A stretch of 57,301 nt of DNA from Erysipelotrichaceae bacterium. GTDB taxonomy: Bacteria; Bacillota_I; Bacilli_A; Erysipelotrichales; Erysipelotrichaceae. Position 1 is the stretch's first letter. Each line of letters begins with the position of its first letter. Under the pieces are notes generated by a model. It saw only the letters and a program-made list of their open reading frames with translations, did no database searches and was not told the DNA's origin. The position numbers were made by a program, and so were the translations under genes. This document shows, one piece after another, positions 18,401 through 25,544 of the stretch. The stretch covers positions 1 through 57,301 of the forward strand of contig JALENJ010000060.1 in NCBI GenBank assembly GCA_022767445.1. The letters run 5' to 3'.

Positions 18401-18942
18401 TGCATGAAAAGAAAGCACCTTTTGGATATGAGAAGATGGAGGATATCATCTTTACTGCCAAAGGCACAAAACAACATCCACAGATCATTCAAGGCATCGA
18501 TCAAAAGAAGAAGATCTATCTACAGGTGAAAAAAGTAGATGCAGAAGATCATACGATAGCTTTAGAGAATACAGAGTTCACAGTCTATCATCAAGATGGA
18601 TCTGTTGCCAAGGATATCTTTGGTAATGATTTACGAGGATATACAAATCAAAATGGCATGATGGATTTTGTTGTACCATACGCAGCTGAAATCTTCTATG
18701 TCCTAGAGACGAACGCACCTGTTGGATATGAGATATCCTATGATAAATATGAATTAAAACATCTTGTGGAAAATAACTTTAAACAAGAGACACCAACACA
18801 TCTAACAGTCGCAGACTACAAAGAAAAAGATATACCTACAGGAGTTGGTTTGCATTATGGAATCATGATCGCATGCTTAATTGGTATATTTGGTTTTGTA
18901 TGGGTCATATTCAAGCCAAGAAAAACAAAGCACCATGAATAG
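15418..18942 (+). CDS. Thioester-domain adhesin with multiple Cna-B-like repeats
   Basis: A 1174-residue surface adhesin of the Cpa type. ATG 15418 lies 7 bp after GAAGGGGAGG. A signal peptide ends near VNA-ES (residue 30). A thioester (TQxA-like) domain follows, with C70 in AYCIQ and Q125 in AAQDLIW as the expected thioester pair, which in this family covalently captures host ligands. From about residue 285, some eight Cna-B/SpaA-like modules follow, each with I-x-K-x-D starts and LxExxxPxGY-type ends. The tail is KDIPTG, a membrane span and KPRKTKHH. The IPTG signal recalls the VPTG motifs used by class B pilus sortases of streptococci. The sortase gene overlaps its stop codon. Confidence 0.85.
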   Translation: MNIEKIRNTFINLLISFLMLITTPCWHVNAESTTITCTYIPGRQIYYVDGIKYDTPESHFLHADGIPAYCIQPKIPDIFNPIGYYSEDPGWDKISDIDRNIMLAYAYFGYGYAGDRSNERYLAAQDLIWEHLGTTNITRATIDTTNKKNEILSLVAQLRKTPNIQMMEYNGAVKEGNFYHAEVDGNQPIHIVDTNNSLDNYTVIIENGSMVDQYGNLSSYKTSSDFYVKVAMGQTAKIRFVNLTLDKNPVGGVNQIIYRSPINQDVIKAGQLHVNSAEVSLSAIGTSISINKHDIDTGKLTPQGEAETFEGASYELFDETQKQSIGMLSIQQDGTSNTIRGLHYHHQYSLKEVTSPLGYHLDTTKIMCDFNLLSKNENTLHVDVNDDVITGKFKIHKLFADRQHSALAENEEGAEFLAILQKHINRYGSFEEASNHLYEFTEKEYAFLTTDQDGNAESRPLAYGKYIVRQTNAKDSEIELLKEDFIFEVNQENQPIVKYEISNLPKEYYLRLVKKDAETNQIIDYHSAGFKIKDEMGNYVSQRVGDQVYDTFQTSSKLDTQYPKGTFCISDQLGTITTPLKLAPGKYTLEEVVNPDGFVRIQQEIPFELKQTNVVSVDELDNQYITVEVVNERIYGRLQLKKNVEDYECDTSLVDKNNLSGIEFELVSLEDIIEPIHGTVELPANTVFSKITTDEEGNAQLDHIPLGRYYLQEVHTLDGLILDHTQYLLEFISQDDTVTPVIQKLELTNPITKTEITKVMIGGNSEVTGAKLVISDAQGNQIDEWISTNNIAHKIAGLHPTKAYTLHEEMTVDGYYYSEDIQFTVNADGSVQQVEMKDKPVQYLIEKVDDENQFVEGAHLQLKNLTADQIVPLPNDGITQDEPMLLNGLLADNEYELEELEHVEGVHLAASIQFTVPKYNPSSSDPMIIKMVDLQVEIGIEKIDDEGKPVENAELEIYQLDEDTQQQTLIHEFTTDNTGIYNVSAYLKGGSTYILHEKKAPFGYEKMEDIIFTAKGTKQHPQIIQGIDQKKKIYLQVKKVDAEDHTIALENTEFTVYHQDGSVAKDIFGNDLRGYTNQNGMMDFVVPYAAEIFYVLETNAPVGYEISYDKYELKHLVENNFKQETPTHLTVADYKEKDIPTGVGLHYGIMIACLIGIFGFVWVIFKPRKTKHHE

Positions 18943-19669
18943 GATAAAAATACTACGTTGTATTCTATTTCTATTATTTAGCTTGTTGAATACTTGTCTT
19001 TACGCAAGGAATTGGAAAGTGATAAATGAGGAGACAGTTCATGTCTTGTATCTGAAAGAACAACTGCAGTTAAAGAAACAGAAAGATAAAATGCATTTCA
19101 ACTTGCATGCATGGAAAGAATTAAAAAATCAGAATCCGGACTTTTGGGCTTGGATACAATGGGAAGATAATCTTGTATCACAACCAATTGTGATAGATAC
19201 AGGTGGACAACAATATCTACACCTAAGTTTCAAACAAGAAAAATCGCTGAGTGGAACACCTTTCATCTTCGATATCGAAGCGAAAAATAAAGTGATATAC
19301 GGGCATCATGTCGGATATGGAACAAGTGATTCTGTATTTACAAACTTAGCCAATCTGATCGACAAGAATCAATTTTATGAACATCAGAAATTCTACTTAT
19401 GTCTAGAAAAGAAAGTCGAAGAATATACATTATTGTTGGTTGGTGAAAAGGGTACATGGGATTATCAACAGAAAGAATTTCATAACACTAGTGAATTTTA
19501 TTCTTGGATTCAAAATGCACGAGAAACATCTATTGTATACGATGACAGTTTGAATCCAAGATACCAGGATTCATATATTACAATCCAGACATGCAAAGAT
19601 TCTTATTCTTCTAAACGCATCATATTATTGGCGATAAAAACGGATGAATATGTACTACACATGGATTAG
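18935..19669 (+). CDS. Class B sortase
   Basis: Membrane-anchored transpeptidase of 244 residues. ATG 18935 overlaps the adhesin stop by 8 bp. One N-terminal membrane span (ILRCILFLLFSLL) is present. The catalytic residues are visible: H124 in IYGHHVGYG, C220 in TIQTCKD and R228 in SKRIILLA. Folding cues (QPIVIDTGGQQYLHLSF, FIFD) fit class B. Coupled expression implies that it anchors or polymerises the adhesin through its IPTG signal. No clear ribosome site is present, again suggesting coupling. Confidence 0.85.
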   Translation: MNRIKILRCILFLLFSLLNTCLYARNWKVINEETVHVLYLKEQLQLKKQKDKMHFNLHAWKELKNQNPDFWAWIQWEDNLVSQPIVIDTGGQQYLHLSFKQEKSLSGTPFIFDIEAKNKVIYGHHVGYGTSDSVFTNLANLIDKNQFYEHQKFYLCLEKKVEEYTLLLVGEKGTWDYQQKEFHNTSEFYSWIQNARETSIVYDDSLNPRYQDSYITIQTCKDSYSSKRIILLAIKTDEYVLHMD

Positions 19670-19686
19670 TTTCTGTGTGTAGTACA
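19651..19686 (+). terminator. Hairpin at the end of the sortase gene
   Basis: TGTACTACACA (19651-19661) and TGTGTAGTACA (19676-19686) form a perfect 11-bp stem with a 14-nt loop spanning the stop codon. No T-run follows, so it may act as an mRNA end-stabiliser or weak terminator. Confidence 0.5.
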
Positions 19687-19695
19687 TAAGTGAAA

Positions 19696-19704
19696 TGATA
19701 TAAT
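19696..19704 (+). promoter_or_regulatory. Extended -10 promoter
   Basis: TGATATAAT has a perfect -10 at 19699-19704 with TG upstream and no clear -35. It serves the gene at 19729. Confidence 0.6.
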
Positions 19705-19728
19705 ATGGCTATTAGTGAGGGTATTTTT

Positions 19729-20415
19729 ATGGAGATAAAAATTGATCAAAGTTTAGCATCATTAGGAATTAAACATGTTGTTATTGGCATCGCAAAAAAC
19801 GTCGATCCAAACGCCGAATTATCAGAAAACTTTCTAACCAAACAAAAGAAGATGGAAGAGTGGGCATTACAATGCGATATTGATGAAGTGCTCAATCATC
19901 CATATACACAGGGCTATGTAGCGTTAATGATGAAGGCAAAGCGCAGTGTGAAGAAGAATCCACCAACTATCCCAGCCTTTATTCGCAACATTCAACATCG
20001 TGGTTCTATTCCACACATCAACAGTATCGTGGACATCTATAATGTAGAATCATTACAATCATATCTTGCGATTGGTGGTCATGACTTAGATAAGATTGTA
20101 GAACCATTGGTATTTACTGTCAGTCAAAAGGAAGATACATTCTTACCGATATCATCTACACCAAAGCATGTGGCAGAAACAGATTACATCTACCGTGATA
20201 AGAATGGTATCATGGCATGGATTGGTGTAAGAGATGGAGAAAATTACAAATTTGATGACAATACAAAAAATGCCATCTTTATCATTCAAGGAAATGAGAA
20301 TACTCCTGTTGAGCCAAGAGTTGAAGCTTTGCATCGCATTGAAAGCGACTTAAAGGAATGCATGCCAAATCTGGAATTTGAAGTGCTCGTCATAGACGCA
20401 AAGGACGAAGCCTAA
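19729..20415 (+). CDS. B3/B4 tRNA-binding-domain protein
   Basis: A 228-residue cytosolic protein resembling the free-standing B3/B4 domain of phenylalanyl-tRNA synthetase beta subunit. Support includes IPHINSIVDIYNVESLQSYL and the closing PVEPRVEALHRIESDL. In the synthetase this domain hydrolyses mischarged tRNA, so a trans-editing or amino-acid-binding role is possible but inferred. ATG 19729 is chosen because GTGAGGG precedes it; the ATG at 19705 touches the -10 box. The next gene, a broken cyclotransferase, begins right after its stop. Confidence 0.7.
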   Translation: MEIKIDQSLASLGIKHVVIGIAKNVDPNAELSENFLTKQKKMEEWALQCDIDEVLNHPYTQGYVALMMKAKRSVKKNPPTIPAFIRNIQHRGSIPHINSIVDIYNVESLQSYLAIGGHDLDKIVEPLVFTVSQKEDTFLPISSTPKHVAETDYIYRDKNGIMAWIGVRDGENYKFDDNTKNAIFIIQGNENTPVEPRVEALHRIESDLKECMPNLEFEVLVIDAKDEA

Positions 20416-20828
20416 ATGAGATATTACATCGCATATGGCAGTAACTTAAATATCAAACATATGGCACAACTGTCCTACATAACTTTTCTTTATCCATCAA
20501 AGGTAGAAACAAAGGATACCTAACAATCAAAGATAAAGAAAACGCTGTAGTAAAAGCAGGTGTATGGCAAGTTGACGAACAAGATATTCCAAGTTTGGAT
20601 GATTATGAAGATTACCCAAACTTGTATAACAAAATTGAAATTTCAACTTCTGTAAAACTGTTTGATAGTGATAAAATTGAAACGCATGATAGTTTTATCT
20701 ATGTGATGCAAAAAGGATATACATATCAAAAACCATCAGAGAAATACATACAAAAATGCAGAGAAGGTTTCATCGATTTTAATATCCCAGTTAGCGGATT
20801 GGAAGATGCACTGGAAAAGATTGCCTAA
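20416..20828 (+). pseudogene. Gamma-glutamylcyclotransferase-like, broken
   Basis: The start MRYYIAYGSNLN is the hallmark glycine-rich entry of the AIG2/gamma-glutamylcyclotransferase fold. The frame then fails after about 18 residues. A second frame from about 20487 continues with KGRNKGYLTIKDKE, GVWQVDEQD and LDDYEDYP, and runs to 20828. The gap between the two lacks the usual 20 or so residues, so an internal deletion with frameshift is likely. The downstream frame still looks coding. A translated C-terminal fragment (from 20595) cannot be excluded. Confidence 0.7.
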
Positions 20829-20834
20829 ACTGTT

Positions 20835-20864
20835 TTGTTGAATTAAATCAGATGAAACTATAAA
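20835..20864 (+). promoter_or_regulatory. Candidate mgtE promoter
   Basis: TTGTTG (20835-20840) and TATAAA (20859-20864) are 18 bp apart, just before the mgtE ribosome site. The short gap leaves no room for an M-box magnesium riboswitch. Confidence 0.45.
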
Positions 20865-20887
20865 GTAATTGGGTTGGAGGTCTGAAT

Positions 20888-22252
20888 ATGTCAAAAGAAT
20901 TACAAAGAGAAGAAGTGATGAATGAAGAAAGACTTCGCCAAATGATAGAAGACAGAGAGGCAGCGGAACTCTCTGAGTATATTACGGAAAACAATCCAAT
21001 TGATGTAGCACAAGCTGCTGAAGATTTAGATGATGATGAACTTTGGAAGATGTGTAGCTTGTTACCGTCGGAAGATATCGCTTCTGTTATGGAACAGGCA
21101 GATGATGACCTTCGTGTACGCTTAGCAGATACGTTAACGAACAATGAACTTGTCGAAATCTTCCATAATATGGCACAAGATGATATAGCGGATATTATCG
21201 GAGATTTATCCATCGGCAGAAGAAAATCAATCTTTAATATGATGATGGATAATGAAAAAGCAGTGATTAAAACACTGCTAGAATATCCAGAAGAGAGTGC
21301 GGGTGGTATCATGACCACCGCATATATCGCAATTAAAGACGATCTAAAAGTATCACAAGCTTTAGAAAAGATACGAGATATTGCGCCAAAGATTGAGGTT
21401 ATTGAAACAATATTTGTTGTTGATACAAGAGGACAATTAATCGGAACAGTTGACTTAAGAGACATACTTTCATCTGGGAAAGATGCAATGATTGCCGATA
21501 TCATGAAAGAAAATGTAATTAGCGTTCAGCCAGAGGTAGACCAGGAAGAAGTTGCTAAGTTAGTATCGAAGTATGACTTGAATGCAATTCCTGTAGTCAA
21601 TCATCGCAAGGCAATTCTAGGTATTATTACGGTTGATGATATCATCGATGTTATTGTTGAAGAGTACAACGAAGATATCTTGGAGATGGGTGGTGTATCA
21701 AAGGAAGAAAGTCTAGATACAACATTAGTCCAATCAATTAAGTTACGTTTACCTTGGTTATTGATTAACTTGCTAACTGCTTTTATGGCATCCTTAACTG
21801 TTAAGGCTTTTGAAGGTACCATCGCTCAGGTTGTCGCATTGAGTTCAATTATGACAATCATCTCAGGTATGGGTGGTAATGCTGGATCTCAGACACAATC
21901 TATCCTTGTTCGTGAGATTGCGACCAATGATGTAAATTTTAAGAAAGACTGGCCATCCTTTGTGAAAGAAATATTCTTGGGTGTCATCAATGGTGCAATC
22001 AATGGATTGATTACAGCAGTGATTGTGGCAGTGATCTATCATAACTTCTTCTTAGGTGTCATTACAGTCATTGCAATGATTGGAAATCTTGTTGTGGCAG
22101 GTATCTTTGGCTTCTTAGTGCCAGTGGTATTACGTAAGCTTGGTGCAGATCCTGCAGTATCTTCATCAATCTTTGTAACGACAGCCACAGATGTATTGGG
22201 TTTCTTTATCTTCCTAGGTTTAGCAAATCTATTCTTACCATTATTACTATAA
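20888..22252 (+). CDS. mgtE: Magnesium transporter MgtE
   Basis: Inner-membrane Mg2+ channel of 454 residues, standard length. The order is: an acidic N-terminal superhelical domain (about 30-140), two CBS domains (about 145-270, containing MTTAYIAI and VVNHRKAILGIITVDDI), a plug helix and five membrane spans from about 285. The conserved pore segment MGGNAGSQTQS is present. ATG 20888 follows GGAGG. The CBS and N-domains of the family sense cytosolic Mg2+ and close the pore, so regulation is likely at protein level. Confidence 0.95.
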   Translation: MSKELQREEVMNEERLRQMIEDREAAELSEYITENNPIDVAQAAEDLDDDELWKMCSLLPSEDIASVMEQADDDLRVRLADTLTNNELVEIFHNMAQDDIADIIGDLSIGRRKSIFNMMMDNEKAVIKTLLEYPEESAGGIMTTAYIAIKDDLKVSQALEKIRDIAPKIEVIETIFVVDTRGQLIGTVDLRDILSSGKDAMIADIMKENVISVQPEVDQEEVAKLVSKYDLNAIPVVNHRKAILGIITVDDIIDVIVEEYNEDILEMGGVSKEESLDTTLVQSIKLRLPWLLINLLTAFMASLTVKAFEGTIAQVVALSSIMTIISGMGGNAGSQTQSILVREIATNDVNFKKDWPSFVKEIFLGVINGAINGLITAVIVAVIYHNFFLGVITVIAMIGNLVVAGIFGFLVPVVLRKLGADPAVSSSIFVTTATDVLGFFIFLGLANLFLPLLL

Positions 22253-22277
22253 AAGTGGGCATTAGCCCACTTTTATT
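22252..22277. terminator. Bidirectional terminator between convergent genes
   Basis: AAAAGTGGGC (22251-22260) pairs with GCCCACTTTT (22265-22274) around ATTA, with T/A runs on both sides. It serves mgtE and the minus-strand gene. Confidence 0.85.
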
Positions 22278-23290
22278 GATAGGATTCGACGAGATATATC
22301 AGTATCATACATATAGAACTTTAAGGTATCTACATCGGAAATTGTTTTATCAATTGTCTGGAAGTATTGATCTATCTTTCGCATGTAGATATCGTACATC
22401 GGATTTACTTCAATTTTTCTGTTGTTAGAGATCGCTTCAAAGTATAGAAGAATCAGTGTCCACATAATCTCTAAACAAGAATCTTCAATCCAGAAATCAG
22501 CTTTGGATACCGGTTCATAACATTGTTCTAATAGCTTCGTAATGATAGGTAGTCCATCTTGAGAAGATTGCCAAATATCTACATAGATATAATCGTAGTT
22601 TTTATGATTGTCTTTATTGAAATAATCAAACGCATCTGCCTCAATGAAATGTACAGGTTTATCAGTTATAAATTGAGGGAAAATGAAATTCTTGAACATT
22701 GCGATGACTTCTATAGATTTCTCTACTACAGTCACTTCCGTAACGTTAGGATTAGCTAGTGCCATATATAAGAAGTATCCAATTCCCAAGCCATAAGTTA
22801 ATACATGACCATGTGCATGGCTTGCAGGAACATTATTTGTGGCAGCCTCACTTGGTGCATCGAACATCCAGTCCATATCTCCTTGATATAGATATAGAGC
22901 TTCAAAATTACGATCCATCGCACGTAATTTCATCCAGTCGTTTAATTCTCGATTGGGATCCTTTTGTATAACATCAGAATTAAATAATTCATAGCCTGCA
23001 ATTTTACCTTTTTCAAAAGTGAAGTTGGCATCTTTAATCCAATCGAGATGAATATTCTTGTGGTATGGGGTATTTTCCCATTCATCTGCAGAGATGAACA
23101 GGGAAGGTGGGATATCTTGGTTGTTAAACTCAGGTATCCCTGCATCTGCTAGCATCTTCTGTACTTTCTTCTCACTTTTCTTGGTAACATGCATACCAAT
23201 GAATTCATTTTTTCTATCATTTTGGATATTCGTGATACAACGTTTAAAGAAAGCTTCAATTTGGTCTGTTCGATTAATTTCCATAAGCAT
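22262..23290 (-). CDS. Spermidine-synthase/methyltransferase-like protein
   Basis: A 342-residue cytosolic protein with a Rossmann-type SAM-binding motif: VLTYGLGIGYFLYMAL near residues 165-180, then VTVVEKS at the next strand and YDYIYVDIW further on. The motif spacing resembles spermidine synthases and related aminopropyl or methyl transferases, but I cannot assign a substrate. The N-terminal 150 residues are unlike either family. No ribosome site precedes either ATG (23290 or 23284); TAAACT lies 6 nt before the second, so a leaderless start at 23284 is possible. It is convergent with mgtE. Confidence 0.6.
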   Translation of the reverse strand: MLMEINRTDQIEAFFKRCITNIQNDRKNEFIGMHVTKKSEKKVQKMLADAGIPEFNNQDIPPSLFISADEWENTPYHKNIHLDWIKDANFTFEKGKIAGYELFNSDVIQKDPNRELNDWMKLRAMDRNFEALYLYQGDMDWMFDAPSEAATNNVPASHAHGHVLTYGLGIGYFLYMALANPNVTEVTVVEKSIEVIAMFKNFIFPQFITDKPVHFIEADAFDYFNKDNHKNYDYIYVDIWQSSQDGLPIITKLLEQCYEPVSKADFWIEDSCLEIMWTLILLYFEAISNNRKIEVNPMYDIYMRKIDQYFQTIDKTISDVDTLKFYMYDTDISRRILSIKVG

Positions 23291-23348
23291 AGTTTACATG
23301 AAAATAAATCGAAAAGGAATGATGGTAGCTAGTATTTTGGTATCTATC

Positions 23349-23357
23349 TGTTATAAT
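23349..23357 (+). promoter_or_regulatory. Extended -10 promoter
   Basis: TGTTATAAT with a perfect -10 at 23352-23357 lies 28 bp before the permease start. Confidence 0.6.
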
Positions 23358-23384
23358 TCATTTAATTGTTTGTGGAGGAGATTT

Positions 23385-24650
23385 ATGATACTTGCATTGG
23401 CTTTATTCATTATTATGTATATTTTTCTTTTGGTGTTGCCTGAGAAAAGACCGTATACCGCATTGATTTTTGCGGTACTATTTATCATCTTTAGAATCTT
23501 ACCGCTTGATCAGGTAATTGGTGCGGTAAACTGGAACATCATCATGATGCTTGCGGGTACAATGATGGTTGTAGAACTATTTATCGAAAGTCATATGCCA
23601 TCACTGATGGCAGAGGGACTTTTGAAAATTGTGCCAAATATCCAATGGGCAGTTGTCATCCTGAGCGTATTCGCTGGTGTTATCTCAGCGTTTGTGGATA
23701 ATGTAGCGACTGTATTGATGGTAGCTCCAATTGGACTTGCAGTTTCAAAGAAGTTGAATACAAATCCGATACCAGTAATTATATCGATTGCGGTATCTAG
23801 TAATTTACAAGGTGCTGCGACATTGGTTGGGGATACCACAAGTATCCTTTTAGGTGGCTATGCCAATATGAGCTTCAATGATTTCTTCTGGTTCATGGGT
23901 AGACCTGGTATTGCCTTTTCAGTAGAGTTAGGTGCGATCATGACGATTCCTGTGATGTTGTTCCTATTTAGAAAATCAAAAGATCCAGTACATGCGGAAA
24001 TTACAACGGAAGTTACAGATTACTTACCAAGCTTCTTAATGGTGGGTGTTATCGCAGCGTTGATATTCGCATCACAGTTTGAGACAAAGCCAGAATTAAC
24101 AAATGGTTATATCTGCTTAGGATTTGCAATATTTGGCATCATATATGAAAGCATTCGCCGAAAGTCTACGGATGTTGCCAAACGTGTAATCAAGTCTATA
24201 GACTTTCAAACACTCTTATTATTGATTGGTTTGTTTATTGTGATTCAAGGTATTACAGAAGCAGGTGTTATTGATGCGATTGCAGGTATTTTTATCGCAG
24301 TTGGTGGTAATTCACTATTTGTAATGTATACGTTATTGGTATTTGTTTCTGTATTGATCTCTGCATTTGTAGACAATATACCATATGTAGCAACCATGTT
24401 ACCAGTTGTACAGGGCATTGCCTTATCAATGGGTGTAGAGCCATATGTTCTTTATTATGGACTATTAATTGGCGCAACATTAGGTGGTAATCTAACTCCA
24501 GTTGGAGCTAGTGCAAACATTGCAGGTATCGGTATCTTAAATAAAGCAGGATATAAAGTATCATCCAAGGACTTCTTTAGAATTGGTATTCCATTTACAC
24601 TTGTAGCAGTATTATCAGGATATATCGCTATTTGGTTAATCTGGAGCTAA
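23385..24650 (+). CDS. ArsB/NhaD-type (ion transporter superfamily) permease
   Basis: A polytopic membrane transporter of 421 residues with about ten spans. ATG 23385 follows GGAGGAG; longer in-frame starts fall inside the opposing gene. Two internally related halves contain AFVDNVATVLMVAP (near 105) and AFVDNIPYVATMLP (near 330), each followed by NLQGAATLVGD or GGNLTPVGAS. This duplicated VDN...P and N-T/L-x-x-G layout is typical of the ArsB/NhaD/citrate group. The substrate (arsenite, Na+/H+, or an anion) cannot be told. Confidence 0.8.
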   Translation: MILALALFIIMYIFLLVLPEKRPYTALIFAVLFIIFRILPLDQVIGAVNWNIIMMLAGTMMVVELFIESHMPSLMAEGLLKIVPNIQWAVVILSVFAGVISAFVDNVATVLMVAPIGLAVSKKLNTNPIPVIISIAVSSNLQGAATLVGDTTSILLGGYANMSFNDFFWFMGRPGIAFSVELGAIMTIPVMLFLFRKSKDPVHAEITTEVTDYLPSFLMVGVIAALIFASQFETKPELTNGYICLGFAIFGIIYESIRRKSTDVAKRVIKSIDFQTLLLLIGLFIVIQGITEAGVIDAIAGIFIAVGGNSLFVMYTLLVFVSVLISAFVDNIPYVATMLPVVQGIALSMGVEPYVLYYGLLIGATLGGNLTPVGASANIAGIGILNKAGYKVSSKDFFRIGIPFTLVAVLSGYIAIWLIWS

Positions 24651-24705
24651 TTATTGAAATAATTAAAAAATTATCTCAATTATGAAATAAAATCTAACTT
24701 TGAAC

Positions 24706-24734
24706 TTGCCAAACACTTCTTTTCTTGCTATATT
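24706..24734 (+). promoter_or_regulatory. Promoter of tRNA cluster
   Basis: TTGCCA (24706-24711) and TATATT (24729-24734) have a 17-bp spacer, 28 bp before the first tRNA. Confidence 0.7.
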
Positions 24735-24761
24735 TATATAGCACTAATTTTTAAGTGTTTT

Positions 24762-24838
24762 GCGCCGATAGCTCAACTGGATAGAGCATTTGACTACGAA
24801 TCAAAAGGTTGCGGGTTCGACTCCTGCTCGGCGCGCCA
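24762..24838 (+). tRNA. tRNA-Arg (ACG)
   Basis: Acceptor GCGCCGA pairs with TCGGCGC, the anticodon loop is CTACGAA, the T-arm is GGGTTCGACTCC and CCA is encoded. Confidence 0.95.
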
Positions 24839-24840
24839 TT

Positions 24841-24917
24841 CGGGATGTAGCACAGCTTGGTAGTGTACTTGATTTGGGATCAAGGGGTCACAGGTTCGAA
24901 TCCTGCCATCCCGACCA
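24841..24917 (+). tRNA. tRNA-Pro (TGG)
   Basis: Acceptor CGGGATG pairs with CATCCCG, the anticodon is TGG in TTTGGGA, and CCA is encoded. It is separated from tRNA-Arg by two bases. Confidence 0.95.
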
Positions 24918-24921
24918 TGTT

Positions 24922-24998
24922 GGCGAGGTAGCTTAGTTGGCTAGAGCAATCGGTTCATACCCGGTAGGTCGTGAGTTCGAGTCTCACCCTCGCTACCA
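24922..24998 (+). tRNA. tRNA-Met, elongator (CAT)
   Basis: The anticodon is CAT in GGTTCATACCC. The body closely recalls Bacillus elongator tRNA-Met (GGCTAGAGC..., GGTTCATACCCG). The acceptor has a G-U first pair, and CCA is encoded. Confidence 0.85.
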
Positions 24999-25007
24999 TT
25001 TATTAAA

Positions 25008-25044
25008 AAACGAGATGTTGAATTCATCTTGCAAAAAAACATCT
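25008..25044 (+). other. Inverted repeat in tRNA spacer
   Basis: CGAGATGTT and AACATCTCG flank a loop of about 20 nt between tRNA-Met and the next tRNA. There is no T-run downstream on this strand. It is probably a processing hairpin. Confidence 0.4.
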
Positions 25045-25045
25045 C

Positions 25046-25119
25046 GGACCCTTAGCTCAGTTGGTCAGAGCTGTCGGCTCATAACCGACTGGTCGAAGGT
25101 TCGAGTCCTTCAGGGTCCA
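25046..25119 (+). tRNA. tRNA-Ile2 (CAT, lysidine-type) or tRNA-Met
   Basis: Acceptor GGACCCT pairs with AGGGTCC and the anticodon loop is CTCATAA. The body resembles Bacillus tRNA-Ile with modified CAU (GGACC-TTAGCTCAGTTGGT). The identity is inferred; the alternative is a second Met tRNA. CCA is not encoded. Confidence 0.75.
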
Positions 25120-25125
25120 CTAAAC

Positions 25126-25216
25126 GGAGGAATACCCAAGTGGTTGAAGGGTCCGGTCTTGAAAACCGGTAGGTCGAGAAATCGGCGCCTGGGTTCGAAT
25201 CCCAGTTCCTCCGCCA
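25126..25216 (+). tRNA. tRNA-Ser (TGA)
   Basis: A 91-nt class II tRNA with a long variable arm (GGTCGAGAAATCGGCGCC). The anticodon is TGA, acceptor GGAGGAA pairs with TTCCTCC, and CCA is encoded. Confidence 0.95.
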
Positions 25217-25247
25217 TTTAATTTATGTTCAGAAATGAACGCCACAT

Positions 25248-25324
25248 CGCGAGGTAGAGCAGCCTGGTAGCTCGTCGGGCCCATAACCCGGAGGCCGTTG
25301 GTTCAAATCCAGCCCTCGCAACCA
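25248..25324 (+). tRNA. Initiator tRNA-fMet (CAT)
   Basis: It has the initiator hallmarks: an unpaired C1/A72 (CGCGAGG with CCTCGCA) and three G-C pairs in the anticodon stem (GGGCCCATAACCC). CCA is encoded. Confidence 0.92.
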
Positions 25325-25327
25325 TTT

Positions 25328-25400
25328 GGCTCTGTAGCTCAGTCGGTAGAGCAAAGGACTGAAAATCCTTGTGTCGCCAGTTCGATTCTGGCTGGAGCCA
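25328..25400 (+). tRNA. tRNA-Phe (GAA)
   Basis: The anticodon loop is CTGAAAA. Acceptor GGCTCTG pairs with TGGAGCC, with two wobbles. CCA is not encoded. Confidence 0.92.
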
Positions 25401-25405
25401 CTGAA

Positions 25406-25446
25406 AAAACCTGTATTGTCGATTTGATCGATGTACAGGTTTTATT
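25406..25446 (+). terminator. Terminator of tRNA cluster
   Basis: AACCTGTA (25408-25415) pairs with TACAGGTT (25434-25441), with an inner stem TCGAT/ATCGA. TTTATTTTA follows. Confidence 0.85.
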
Positions 25447-25529
25447 TTATTACAGATCATCGAATTTATTTGAAACATACATTTTTATTCAAAAATAAAT
25501 GATGATTCGTAATGTGATAGAGATAATTT

Positions 25530-25538
25530 TGTTATACT
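25530..25538 (+). promoter_or_regulatory. Extended -10 directly before a start codon
   Basis: TGTTATACT has the -10 at 25533-25538. Only 6 nt separate it from ATG 25545, so transcription would begin at or next to the start codon. Confidence 0.6.
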
Positions 25539-25544
25539 TGATGT

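Noticed and set aside
20829-20887. M-box magnesium riboswitch before mgtE
   Set aside because: Only 59 bp separate the upstream frame from mgtE, far too short for an M-box.
24937-25498. Open frames on both strands between 24.9 and 25.5 kb
   Set aside because: They lie across well-formed tRNA genes, so they are chance frames.
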